Shown here piece by piece: positions 26,393 to 34,908 of a DNA stretch of 64,000 bases (its first letter is position 1; every line of letters starts with the position of its first letter). The stretch is taken from contig CBDETG010000088.1 in assembly GCA_965242745.1 (NCBI GenBank), positions 5,665-69,664 on the forward strand. Reading direction: 5' to 3'. The notes below the pieces were generated by a model. That model was given only the letters and a program-made list of their open reading frames with translations, made no database searches and had not been told where the DNA came from. The stretch comes from JABAAI01 sp965242745 (GTDB taxonomy: Bacteria > Spirochaetota > Leptospiria > Leptospirales > Leptonemataceae). The position numbers and the translations under genes were made by a program.

Positions 26393-29029
26393 GTGAAATT
26401 ACGTAGTTATTTGCGATATGCGCTTATAGAAAGCCGTAATGCACGCGGCAAGCTGAGCTTTATTCTTTTTTCTATAGCTGTGGGCGTAGCTTCCGTCACG
26501 GCTGTGCGCACAATGATTGTTTCTTTGGAAGACGGCATTCATAGCCAGGCGCGTACTCTGCTGGGCGCTGATATCGCTGTCTTTTCTCAAAATAAAAGCT
26601 TCACTGAGCTAAAAGAGCTGCCTGAATGGATGGAGGAATTGGAAAGCCAAAGCCTTGCTTCTGTCGATTTTGTAGAATTTTTCTCTATGCTCTATAAGGA
26701 GCCGCAGACTGCAAAAACAAAAACGAAGCAAGGCGATATGGGAGAGAAAGATGAGGCAAGAACAGCGGGAAGTACGCTTGTGCGGATCAAAGCTATGGAT
26801 AGCCCTTTCCCCTTTTACGGGGATAGACGAAGTGATCCTCCTGGGCAATGGGAAGTCTTTTTTGAAAGTCCCGAAGCATTTGTCATTGTAGACCCGGATA
26901 TATTATTCAAGCTGAAACTGAAAGTAGGAGACAAGGTTTTTTTAGGAAAGAAGTCGTTTCGTATCATAGCTACTCTCGTAAAAGAAGATACGAATGCGAT
27001 CAATGCCGTAGGCCTTGCCCCTCCCATTGTTCTCAAGAAAAGCCTGCTGGAGGAAACCAAGCTGCTCCAATGGGGCAGCCGTATTAGTTACCGTAAGTTA
27101 TACAAGATGCCTCCAGACTTTGACGTGGTGGGATGGCGGGCAGAGCATCTTGCGCAGGCTAGCCAGGCAAATCTTGAAATCCGCAGCTATAAAGAAGTAT
27201 CTATCAATGTGCAGCGTTTCCTAAAACGCCTTGCTGATTTTTTTAGTATCATAAGTTTGATTGTCCTGCTCGTATGCGGGGTCGGGGTCAGCTCTACTCT
27301 CAGCGTTTTTATGAAAGAAAAGCGCCAGAACATTGCAATATATTCCAGTCTAGGCCTGCAAAAACGGGGCGTCTTTGGCATATATCTGCTTTTGGCCTCC
27401 ATACTTGCGGCAATTGGGAGCCTCATGGGAGTAGGCGTAGGCATGTTTTTTGCTGCGCTCTTTTCATGGTCAGAGAGCTACCAAGATATTCTTTTGTATC
27501 TGCCCTTCGCTTGGGATATCCAATTCTCCTGGCAGGCTGTCTTCTTTGGCTTAGCATCGGGTTTTTTCAGCGTCCTCTTATGCGCTCTTGCGCCTATTTA
27601 TGGCTTAAAAGAGATTGCCCCCTTAGAAATACTCAGGCAGCATGAAAACTCAGAGAGCATAAAAACAGATAAAAAACTCTCAAAGCTCTTTAGGGATTTT
27701 CTCCTGTGCTCTTTGGCTTTTGCGCTCTTTTTATGCTTGGCTTTTATCCAGCTGCGCAGTCTGCAGACAGCTTTTTATTTCTGCTTCTTTGTGGTGGTTT
27801 CGTATCTTACTTTGATGTCTTTGGCATGGCTTTTGATGCGGCTTGTGCCTTATGTCCTTCCTTATATCCCCAGTTATCTTGTGCGCCAAGGGCTTGCAAA
27901 TCTTTACCGTCCCAATAACCAAACGACTCTTACGCTCAGCTCTTTAGGCGCAGGTATTGTACTCTTAAGCAGTATTTTTATAGCAGAAGCTTCTTATCAG
28001 CAGGAATTGCACTTTGACGAGGAGAAAAAGCCTAATCACTTTGTTATGGACGTGCAGCCTTGGCAACATGAAGATGTGTTGGCAATGCTCAAGAAGCGGG
28101 GCGCAAGCTCTATTCGTCTTGATCCTATGCTTACAGCCCGCATTGCGGCCATCAATGGCAAGACTATAGAGAAAGCAAGCAAAGAGATCAATCCTGTACG
28201 CCAAAGCTGGTCTGATCGGCTGAGACAAAGAGAACATTTCATAGCCTACCGCACAAAACTTTTGCCTTCAGAGCGCCTTTACAAGGGGCGTTTTTGGGAG
28301 GGAGAATTGCAGGAACCGGAGCTTTCTTTGGATAGACGATGGGCTGCAGAAATGAATGTAGGGCTGGGGGACCGTATCCTTTTGCATATAGAAAACCTTG
28401 CTTTAGAGGCCAAGATCACAAGCCTGCGCCATGTACGTTGGCAGTCTATGCAGCCTAACTCCATGCTTTTGTTATCTCCCAACCAGAAGACGGCAGAGGC
28501 TCCTTTTATCTACTTCGGAACTTATCATATACAGGGACAAAAAGAACGTCTGGAGCTACAGGATGCTTTAGTAAGGAAATATCCCAACTTGAGCTTTGTA
28601 AACTTAACAGAGACCTTATCGATCGTAGAAGATATTATGGAATCTATCTCTTATGCGATCCGCGCTTTGGCTGGCTTTGCTCTTTTCAACGGCTTTCTTC
28701 TGATTATAGGCGGGGTCTTTGCTAAGCGCTATTTACGCATCAAGGAAGCGATGCTTCTAAAAACCCTGGGAGCGCGGCAGAAAGATATAGGCGTCATTTT
28801 GCTTGCTGAATATGCCTTTCTTGCGGCAGCTGCCTTTGCCTGCGCATGGCCCTTGACAGAGCTGCTTGCGTATTTTCTCGTAGATAGCTTTCTTGGCACT
28901 TTACCTACAATACACTATGGCGCTGTGGGAGTGCTCTTTCTTTGCATTCTTCTTCTTCATGTCTTCTTGAGTATGCTGGTGAGGAAAGACATCAAACAAA
29001 AAGAAGCTATGCACATATTCAGGCTTTGA
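26393..29029 (+). CDS. FtsX-like ABC transporter permease (YbbP type)
   Basis: The 878-aa membrane protein starts at GTG 26393 (LRSYLRYALIESRNARGKLS). It shows two FtsX domains: one with FSIISLIVLLVCGVGVSST and SSLGLQKRGVFGIYLL, and a C-terminal one with RYLRIKEAMLLKTLGARQKD and a final IKQKEA. A large periplasmic MacB-like region lies between about residues 30 and 270, with a second between 500 and 760. This matches the YbbP/LolC-related permeases that work with an ATPase such as YbbA in lipid or lipoprotein trafficking. No ATPase gene is adjacent, so the partner must be elsewhere. It starts 89 bp after the CcoP-like gene. Confidence 0.88.
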   Translation: MKLRSYLRYALIESRNARGKLSFILFSIAVGVASVTAVRTMIVSLEDGIHSQARTLLGADIAVFSQNKSFTELKELPEWMEELESQSLASVDFVEFFSMLYKEPQTAKTKTKQGDMGEKDEARTAGSTLVRIKAMDSPFPFYGDRRSDPPGQWEVFFESPEAFVIVDPDILFKLKLKVGDKVFLGKKSFRIIATLVKEDTNAINAVGLAPPIVLKKSLLEETKLLQWGSRISYRKLYKMPPDFDVVGWRAEHLAQASQANLEIRSYKEVSINVQRFLKRLADFFSIISLIVLLVCGVGVSSTLSVFMKEKRQNIAIYSSLGLQKRGVFGIYLLLASILAAIGSLMGVGVGMFFAALFSWSESYQDILLYLPFAWDIQFSWQAVFFGLASGFFSVLLCALAPIYGLKEIAPLEILRQHENSESIKTDKKLSKLFRDFLLCSLAFALFLCLAFIQLRSLQTAFYFCFFVVVSYLTLMSLAWLLMRLVPYVLPYIPSYLVRQGLANLYRPNNQTTLTLSSLGAGIVLLSSIFIAEASYQQELHFDEEKKPNHFVMDVQPWQHEDVLAMLKKRGASSIRLDPMLTARIAAINGKTIEKASKEINPVRQSWSDRLRQREHFIAYRTKLLPSERLYKGRFWEGELQEPELSLDRRWAAEMNVGLGDRILLHIENLALEAKITSLRHVRWQSMQPNSMLLLSPNQKTAEAPFIYFGTYHIQGQKERLELQDALVRKYPNLSFVNLTETLSIVEDIMESISYAIRALAGFALFNGFLLIIGGVFAKRYLRIKEAMLLKTLGARQKDIGVILLAEYAFLAAAAFACAWPLTELLAYFLVDSFLGTLPTIHYGAVGVLFLCILLLHVFLSMLVRKDIKQKEAMHIFRL

Positions 29030-29103
29030 TTGCAGCAAAGAAAGAATGCCCATACCTGAGTATTGGCAGGGCCAGCCAAGTAGTTCCATTTTCTGCGCTG
29101 CTC

Positions 29104-29946
29104 TTAGAAGAAGCTGTGTTCCTTGCCGGGGAATGAGCCCTTTTTTACGTCTTGGTCATAGGCGTCCATCGCTGCAATGATCTGCTCCCCAAGCCTGGCA
29201 TAAGGACGCGCATGCTTAGGGCAAAAACCGGGCGTCAATCCTAGTAGATCATGGTAGACTAAGACTTGCCCGGTAGTATGGGGACCTGCGCCTATACCTA
29301 TAGTGGGGATTTGCAGCTTTGCATCAATGTCTTCGGCTAAAGCAGATATGATCAGCTCCAGAACGATTGCAAATACGCCCTTTGCTTCAAGAAGGAGGGC
29401 ATCCTGGAAAATTTTCTCTGCCGCCTGCTTTTCTCTGCCTTGTACTTTGTAGCCGGCATAATTACGATAACTTTGCGGAGTAAAGCCTATGTGGCCCATT
29501 ACAGGTATCCCATATTGGCTGAGGCTTTCTATAGCTTGCAGGAGCTCTGGCTGCGCGCCTTCAAATTTGACAGCGTCTACCTTTCCTTCTTTGACAAGCC
29601 GCATGGCATTTCTTATGGCATCTTCTGTGCTTGCTTGGTAAGACGCAAATGGCATATCACCAATGATAAAGAGCTTTGGAGCGCCGCGGCGTACTAAGGA
29701 ACAATGATAGATCATTTCTTCAAGGCTCACGTCCAAGGTAGAGCTATGCCCCTGTACAGTCATGCCTAAGGAATCTCCTACCAAGACGGCATCAATAGAG
29801 CTCTTTGCAAGCAGACGGGCGGAAGAAGCGTCGTAAGCGCTAAGAATACTGATTTTTTCCTGCGCCTGCTTGCGCCTAAGCCAATGTTCGGGATAGACTA
29901 ATGCTTTTTCTTGCATAGGCAATACTTCTTTATACTTATGGCTCAT
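29104..29946 (-). CDS. panB: 3-methyl-2-oxobutanoate hydroxymethyltransferase
   Basis: PanB adds a hydroxymethyl group to 2-oxoisovalerate, the first step to pantothenate. The 280-aa protein contains ISILSAYDASSARLL, AVLVGDSLGMTVQGHSSTL, IIGDMPFASYQAS, AVKFEGAQ, PVMGHIGFTPQS and IGIGAGPHTTGQVLVYHDLLG, all hallmark segments. It starts at ATG 29946, with ATG 29916 (MQEKALVYPEH) as an alternative. Convergent with the FtsX permease. A type III pantothenate kinase lies at 54086, so the CoA pathway is partly represented in the window. Confidence 0.96.
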   Translation of the reverse strand: MSHKYKEVLPMQEKALVYPEHWLRRKQAQEKISILSAYDASSARLLAKSSIDAVLVGDSLGMTVQGHSSTLDVSLEEMIYHCSLVRRGAPKLFIIGDMPFASYQASTEDAIRNAMRLVKEGKVDAVKFEGAQPELLQAIESLSQYGIPVMGHIGFTPQSYRNYAGYKVQGREKQAAEKIFQDALLLEAKGVFAIVLELIISALAEDIDAKLQIPTIGIGAGPHTTGQVLVYHDLLGLTPGFCPKHARPYARLGEQIIAAMDAYDQDVKKGSFPGKEHSFF

Positions 29947-30293
29947 GGTACTCTACTCATATATTTGATTTCATTTGTCAAGGCTATTCACAGGCGCTAT
30001 TTTAAGCAGAAATGATTTGTCTTAGGAAAAGGCGCAAGGCCGCATATGCTTGAAGGCTGATGGACCTTTTTAGCTGGACTTGTGATGCAAGCAGATGGAA
30101 TAGGTCTATAAGCCCCGCTTGCTTATCTCCAATGTTATATTGGCGCAAGATATGCGCAAGATGCTTTGCGCCTGCTTTTTCCATAGCAGAGCGCCCAGGC
30201 GCAGGCAGGCTGGAGGCCTTGTACAAAAAAGTCTGGAATCGTCCCTGAAGACCAGGGCAGCAAAAGCCTCCGATAGTAAGGAAGGAGAAAAGC
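29947..30293. other. intergenic region before the TRAP genes, one doubtful ORF
   Basis: A minus-strand frame at 30002-30184 could encode 60 residues (MEKAGAKHLAHILRQYNIG, predicted helical), but no ribosome site precedes it. The strong AAGGAG near 30281 belongs to the following plus-strand gene. No RNA gene or promoter was recognised. Confidence 0.4.
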
Positions 30294-30851
30294 ATGGTTA
30301 TTTTGCTCAAGATGATCAATATGATTGATTGGGTGAATGCAAAAACCGCCAGATCACTTTCTTGGCTGCTGCTCTTTATGGGCCTTGCAAACTTTGGCAT
30401 AGCCTGCCTGCGTTACAGTCTGGATTTAGGATGGGTCTGGACAAAGGACCTTGTCATATACATGCACAGCCTGCTTTTTATGCTGAGCATGGCATACACG
30501 CTGCAGGAAGATGCGCACGTGCGCATAGACATCTTTTACAGGGCTCTCAGCGCAAAAAAGCAGGCTATGGTTAACTTCTTCGGTTTCTTTTTTTTGCTGC
30601 TGCCTTTTTGTCTGCTTATGATATTCACTTCCTGGCCCTATGTCTGGAATTCTTGGTCTATCTGGGAGGATTCTCCCCAAACTGGCGGTTTGCCGGGTCT
30701 TTTTTTGATTAAGACATCTTTGCTGCTTATGCCTCTTTTGCTTTTGCTGCAGGGTTTTTCTCTCGCTACGCATTCCTTTTTAACGTTATTTGCAAGAGCT
30801 ATTACATCCCCCTCACAAAAAAGCCCGCAAAAAAAGCCGCAGCAGGGATAG
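30294..30851 (+). CDS. dctQ: TRAP transporter small membrane subunit (DctQ)
   Basis: The 185-aa protein has four hydrophobic segments and the DctQ arrangement: LLLFMGLANFGIACLRYSLD, then WTKDLVIYMHSLLFMLSMAY, DAHVRIDIFY and ETSPQTGGLPGLFL-like WEDSPQTGGLPGLFLIK. DctQ is the small integral membrane subunit of tripartite ATP-independent periplasmic transporters. ATG 30294 has a good AAGGAG site. dctM follows after 27 bp. The extracytoplasmic binding protein DctP is absent from the window, so the substrate cannot be inferred. Confidence 0.9.
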   Translation: MVILLKMINMIDWVNAKTARSLSWLLLFMGLANFGIACLRYSLDLGWVWTKDLVIYMHSLLFMLSMAYTLQEDAHVRIDIFYRALSAKKQAMVNFFGFFFLLLPFCLLMIFTSWPYVWNSWSIWEDSPQTGGLPGLFLIKTSLLLMPLLLLLQGFSLATHSFLTLFARAITSPSQKSPQKKPQQG

Positions 30852-30870
30852 AGCGCTGTACCTGCGCAGG

Positions 30871-30886
30871 ATGGAAGAATGGAAGA
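30871..30886 (+). repeat. 8-bp tandem duplication of the dctM start
   Basis: ATGGAAGA is present twice in tandem at 30871-30886. The second copy starts dctM at 30879; an ATG in the first copy opens a different frame. The unit is not a multiple of three. Confidence 0.8.
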
Positions 30887-32270
30887 ATTGTACGCAATAT
30901 TGATGATTTTAGCTGTCATCGCCGTCCTGCTTACGGGTTTTCCTGTAGCTTTAAGCTTAGGAGGGGGCTCATTACTCTTTGCCTTTCTGGGCTATCTCAC
31001 CGGCGATTTTGATATAGTCTATTTGCAGGCCTTCCCAAATCGTATGTACGGGATTATGGGGAATGAAAGCCTTATTGCGCTTCCTCTTTTTATCTTTATG
31101 GGCGTGCTTTTAGAACGCTCTGGTATTGCAGAGGAGCTCTTGAGCAGTATAGCCATGCTCTTTGGCGCTGTTAGGGGAGGTATGGGAGTTGCTGTCTGCC
31201 TTGTGGGCGCGCTGCTGGCAGCATCTACAGGCGTAGTAGGCGCTACGGTAGTCACGATGGGCTTGATATCTCTGCCTTCCATGCTCAGGGAGGGCTACCG
31301 GCCTTCTTTTGCGACAGGCATAGTCACAGCTGCCGGTACTCTGGGGCAAATCATACCCCCCAGCATCATTTTGATTATACTTGGCGATCAAATGAGCTCT
31401 GCTTACCAGCAGGCCCTTTTGGCGAAGGGTGATTATAGTGGAGCGAATGTGTCTGTGGGCGATCTCTTTGCAGGAGCGCTTTTGCCCGGGTTACTTTTGG
31501 TTTTTCTCTATATGCTTTATATCTTTGCGCACTCTTACCTGGATAAAGACATAGCTCCTGTTTTAAGCCAAGAGAGCAGAGAATCTATAGACCGCAGGAC
31601 TCTTATCAAAAACAGCTTTAAGGCCCTGGGAGCCCCTTGCTTCTTGATCCTTGGCGTTTTAGGTTCCATTCTCATTGGACTATGCACGCCTACAGAGGCG
31701 GCTTCTGCGGGCTGCATGGGCAGCCTGCTCCTTAGTTTTTTACGCAGGCGTCTTAATCCTTTGGTGCTCAAGAGCAGCCTGTATCATTCTATGAAAATCA
31801 ACGCTATGGTCTTTTTAATACTCATAGGATCAAGTATGTTTTCTCTGGTTTTCCGCGCCTACCATGGAGATGAAATGGTTACATCTCTTTTGCACCAAGT
31901 CCCCGGTGGAAAGTGGGGTAGTTTTTGCTTGGTTATGCTCTTGATCTTTGCTCTGGGTTTTTTCTTGGACTTCTTTGAAATATGTTTCGTCGTGGTGCCT
32001 GTAGTTGCGCCCTCATTATTGAGCATGGGCCTAGACCCCATCTGGTTAGGAGTCATGATTGCTATGAATCTGCAGAGCTCCTTTCTTACTCCTCCCTTTG
32101 GCTTTGCCCTTTTTTATTTACGCGGCGTTGCGCCCCAGAACATAGAAACTATGGCTATGTACAAGGGGGTAAGCGCTTTTATTGTGATACAAATCCTTGT
32201 GCTCATCCTTTTAGTTTTATGGCCTTCCATCGTGACTTGGCTGCCACAGGTCTTATATCCAGCAAAATGA
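30879..32270 (+). CDS. dctM: TRAP transporter large permease subunit (DctM)
   Basis: The 463-aa polytopic protein matches DctM of TRAP transporters: LTGFPVALSLGGGSLLFAFL, NESLIALPLFIFMGVLLERS, GVVGATVVTMGLISLPSML, AAGTLGQIIPPSIILIILGD, DLFAGALLPGLLLV, and LFLDFFE-like LGFFLDFFEICFVVVPV. It is the transport channel and works with DctQ and a DctP binding protein. The stop overlaps the murA start (ATGA), so murA is translationally coupled to a transporter gene, an unusual pairing. Confidence 0.94.
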   Translation: MEELYAILMILAVIAVLLTGFPVALSLGGGSLLFAFLGYLTGDFDIVYLQAFPNRMYGIMGNESLIALPLFIFMGVLLERSGIAEELLSSIAMLFGAVRGGMGVAVCLVGALLAASTGVVGATVVTMGLISLPSMLREGYRPSFATGIVTAAGTLGQIIPPSIILIILGDQMSSAYQQALLAKGDYSGANVSVGDLFAGALLPGLLLVFLYMLYIFAHSYLDKDIAPVLSQESRESIDRRTLIKNSFKALGAPCFLILGVLGSILIGLCTPTEAASAGCMGSLLLSFLRRRLNPLVLKSSLYHSMKINAMVFLILIGSSMFSLVFRAYHGDEMVTSLLHQVPGGKWGSFCLVMLLIFALGFFLDFFEICFVVVPVVAPSLLSMGLDPIWLGVMIAMNLQSSFLTPPFGFALFYLRGVAPQNIETMAMYKGVSAFIVIQILVLILLVLWPSIVTWLPQVLYPAK

Positions 32271-33574
32271 AAAACAAGGCCGGGACAAATACTTTCGCCA
32301 TTGAGGGCGGCTTTCCTATCCATGGCAGGCTTTCTCTCCAGGGTAATAAAAATGAAGCTTTGCCTGCCCTTTGCGCCGCTCTTTTAACGAATGAGGAGGT
32401 GAGCGTCACGAATGTGCCTTATATTGAAGATACAAAAACAGCGATACGTATTATCCAAGAGATAGGGGCGCATATCCAAGCGCATAGAAAAGGCTTTCAT
32501 ATGGATGTTCTGCTCCAAGCCAGTGATAGCATCGAAAGTACTATACCCCAGGAATTAAGCCGCCAATTACGCGGCTCTCTTAGTTTAACGGGGCCCCTTC
32601 TTGCCCGTAATAAAGAAGTCTTTTTATCTCATCCGGGCGGGGATAGAATTGGCCGGCGGCGCCTGGATACGCATTTTCTGGCTTTGCAGGCCCTTGGCGC
32701 CAAGCTGCAGACGTATGAAAGCGGTTTTGCTCTTTCCTGCTCTAAGCTCCGGGGAGCTGACATTCTTTTAGACGAAGCCTCAGTTACAGCTACGGAAAAC
32801 GCCCTGTGTGCGGCAGTATTAGCTGAAGGGAAAACGATCATCCGGAATGCCGCAAGTGAGCCTCACGTGCAGGGCCTATGCCATATGCTGCGTGCCATGG
32901 GCGGCTGTATTGAAGGCATAGGCAGCAATGTCTTGGTGATAGAAGGAGTAGAAAAACTGCATGGCACATCTTTTACTATCAGCCCTGATTATTTGGAAGC
33001 GGGGAGTTTCATTGTCCTGGCAGCGCTGACGGGGGGCGAGTTAATCTTGGAGGGAGCAGCGAAGCTGGAGGCGCTGCGTTCTATACACATGCACTTAGCC
33101 CGTCTGGGCATCCATTCTCAGAAGCAAGGTGATGAGCTCCTCGTGCCGGGAGAGCAATCTTTGGAAGTAATCCCAGACATAGGCGGCGCTATCCCTCGTA
33201 TTGACAGTTCACCTTGGCCGGGCTTTCCTGCCGATATGAGCTCTGTTGCCTTAGTTGCAGCCAGCCAGTGCAAGGGGACTGTGCTGATACACGAAAAAAT
33301 GTTTGAATCACGTCTCTTCTTTACAGACCGTCTTATTGCAATGGGAGCGCGTATTGTTTTGTGTGATCCGCATCGCGCTTTGGTCATAGGTCCTTCTTTG
33401 CTCAAAGGGGCGCATCTCTCTAGCCCCGATATACGAGCAGGGATGGCTCTGCTGATTGCTGCCTTATGCGCGCCTGAAGTCTCCTATATACAAAATATAC
33501 AGCAAATCGACAGAGGTTTTAGCTGTATTGATGAGCGTCTGCGCTCTGTGGGGGCGCATATTGAGCGCATCTGA
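32267..33574 (+). CDS. murA: UDP-N-acetylglucosamine 1-carboxyvinyltransferase with Asp at the Cys115 position
   Basis: MurA transfers enolpyruvate from PEP to UDP-GlcNAc, the first committed step of peptidoglycan synthesis. The 435-aa protein has LQGNKNEALPALCAALL (Lys28 matches the PEP-contact Lys), SLSLTGPLLAR, DYLEAGSFIVLAALTGG, WPGFPADMSSVALVAA and FESRLFFTDRLIAMGA. The active-site loop reads HPGGDRIGRRRLDTH: Asp126 replaces the usual catalytic Cys. This substitution occurs naturally in Borrelia, Chlamydia and Mycobacterium and makes the enzyme insensitive to fosfomycin. The true start is ATG 32267 (MKNKAGTNTF), overlapping dctM by 4 bp; the frame is open back to 31982. Confidence 0.95.
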   Translation: MKNKAGTNTFAIEGGFPIHGRLSLQGNKNEALPALCAALLTNEEVSVTNVPYIEDTKTAIRIIQEIGAHIQAHRKGFHMDVLLQASDSIESTIPQELSRQLRGSLSLTGPLLARNKEVFLSHPGGDRIGRRRLDTHFLALQALGAKLQTYESGFALSCSKLRGADILLDEASVTATENALCAAVLAEGKTIIRNAASEPHVQGLCHMLRAMGGCIEGIGSNVLVIEGVEKLHGTSFTISPDYLEAGSFIVLAALTGGELILEGAAKLEALRSIHMHLARLGIHSQKQGDELLVPGEQSLEVIPDIGGAIPRIDSSPWPGFPADMSSVALVAASQCKGTVLIHEKMFESRLFFTDRLIAMGARIVLCDPHRALVIGPSLLKGAHLSSPDIRAGMALLIAALCAPEVSYIQNIQQIDRGFSCIDERLRSVGAHIERI

Positions 33575-33638
33575 GAAGCCATAGACGAGCTGGGCAGGAA
33601 ATGACTTAGGACGCGCTGGAGCGCAGGAATAGGAATAA

Positions 33639-33796
33639 GAGCCGGTCTCAAAAGTAGGCTCTTGCGACACAGGATGTGTCGCCATTTGGCTGACGACGAC
33701 CAGATGGTCGGAGGAAGCCAAATGTGAGCAATTTTAGGGTCTCCCTAAAATTGCGTCTGTCTCGAAAATACATGGATGTATTTTCGAGACCACTTC
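33639..33796 (+). mobile_element. MITE copy 2 (158 bp) just upstream of pyrD
   Basis: This is the second copy of the element at 14108-14267, nearly identical along its length, including the hairpins and the GTCTCGAAAATAC stem. Ends are GAGCCGGTCTC and, reverse-complemented, GAAGTGGTCTC. It is flanked by TAA on both sides (33636-33638 and 33797-33799). The right end lies 16 bp before the pyrD start, and no Shine-Dalgarno sequence remains there, so the insertion probably replaced the 5' leader. Confidence 0.85.
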
Positions 33797-33799
33797 TAA

Positions 33800-33825
33800 A
33801 TGTTTTACAAAAATGTTTTACAAAC
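33800..33825 (+). repeat. 13-bp tandem duplication of the pyrD start
   Basis: ATGTTTTACAAAA occurs at 33800 and again, but for its last base, at 33813. The first ATG opens a wrong frame; the second starts pyrD. It abuts the right end of MITE copy 2. Confidence 0.8.
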
Positions 33826-34901
33826 GTGGTGTACGTCCCTTGCTATTCCAGCTGGAAGCTGAGAGAGCGCACAATGTTGTTTCTTACTTTTTAAAAAAGA
33901 GCGCTCCTCTTGTATCATCAGCTTTTTTAAGAAAGGTCTTTTCTTATCATTCCATACGTTTGGAAAGCCGTCTGTCTTCCTTATCTTTCCCTAATCCGGT
34001 AGGCATAGCTGCTGGTTTTGATAAAGAGGGCTCTCTGTACTCTTCCTTATGCGCCCTGGGTTTTGGCTTTGTGGAATGCGGCACCTTTACACGCTATAAA
34101 CAGAGCGGCAATCCACGCCCCCGTCTCTTTCGTCTTCCTAAGGAGGAGGCGCTTATCAACGCTATGGGTTTTAATAACCGCGGCGCTTTGGATGCGGCCG
34201 CATTGCTATATAAACAAGAAGAGCAAAAAAAGCGCTTTGCTCAGCCGCGAGGCATAAGCATTGGCAAAAGCAGAGTAATTGATAATCTTGAAGAAGTCAT
34301 TGAGGATTATCTTTACAGCTTTGCGCAGCTTCGTCCTTTTGCTGATTACATTGCAATTAACGTCAGCTCGCCCAATACGCCGGACTTAGGGAAGCTGCAA
34401 AAGCAGGATGCTTTAGATGCCTTACTTGAGGCCTTGCAGAACAAACAAAAGCAAGAAGACAAGCCTCTGCCTATCTTTGTAAAAGTAGCGCCCGATTTGA
34501 GTCTCGCTCATTTAGATCAGGTACTAGAGACCTTATTACAAAGAGAAGTCACAGGAATTATTCTGAGCAATACAAGCCTGTCGCTAAAGGCAGAGCTCAA
34601 GCAAAAAGAGGCGAGAAACTTGGAAGGAGGCCTTTCAGGGAAACCTCTCTTTGAACATACGCTCTCTTTCATCCGTCACGCATTTAGGCAGGCAGGCAGG
34701 CAGCTAAAAATCATCGGGGTAGGGGGGATTAGCAGCCCTCAGGAGGCCTTAAAGGCGATTCTGGCGGGCGCCAGTCTGATTCAGATTTATACGGGATATA
34801 TCTATGAGGGACCGCTTTTACCACTAAGGATCAATCGCTTTCTTGACAACTATCTAGAAAAAGAAAAAAGCGTTTTACAAGATATTGTAGGCCAGGAATA
34901 G
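33813..34901 (+). CDS. pyrD: dihydroorotate dehydrogenase (quinone), class 2
   Basis: The 362-aa protein is a class 2, membrane-associated, quinone-linked dihydroorotate dehydrogenase of pyrimidine synthesis. Visible motifs are NPVGIAAGFDKEG, GFGFVECGTFTRYKQSGNPR, RLFRLPKEEALINAMGFNN, IAINVSSPNTPDLGKLQ (active-site Ser region), VKVAPDLS, ILSNTSLS, GGLSGKPL and IGVGGISSPQEA. The N-terminal LLFQLEAERAHNVVSYFLK helix pair fits the quinone tunnel of class 2 enzymes. The next gene, a class I amidotransferase-like protein, starts 7 bp after its stop. The start region carries a MITE and a tandem duplication. Confidence 0.96.
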   Translation: MFYKRGVRPLLFQLEAERAHNVVSYFLKKSAPLVSSAFLRKVFSYHSIRLESRLSSLSFPNPVGIAAGFDKEGSLYSSLCALGFGFVECGTFTRYKQSGNPRPRLFRLPKEEALINAMGFNNRGALDAAALLYKQEEQKKRFAQPRGISIGKSRVIDNLEEVIEDYLYSFAQLRPFADYIAINVSSPNTPDLGKLQKQDALDALLEALQNKQKQEDKPLPIFVKVAPDLSLAHLDQVLETLLQREVTGIILSNTSLSLKAELKQKEARNLEGGLSGKPLFEHTLSFIRHAFRQAGRQLKIIGVGGISSPQEALKAILAGASLIQIYTGYIYEGPLLPLRINRFLDNYLEKEKSVLQDIVGQE

Positions 34902-34908
34902 GTAGGCT

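Noticed and set aside
31982..32266. Extended N-terminus for murA
   Set aside because: The frame is open upstream but overlaps dctM; ATG 32267 gives the exact MurA N-terminus.
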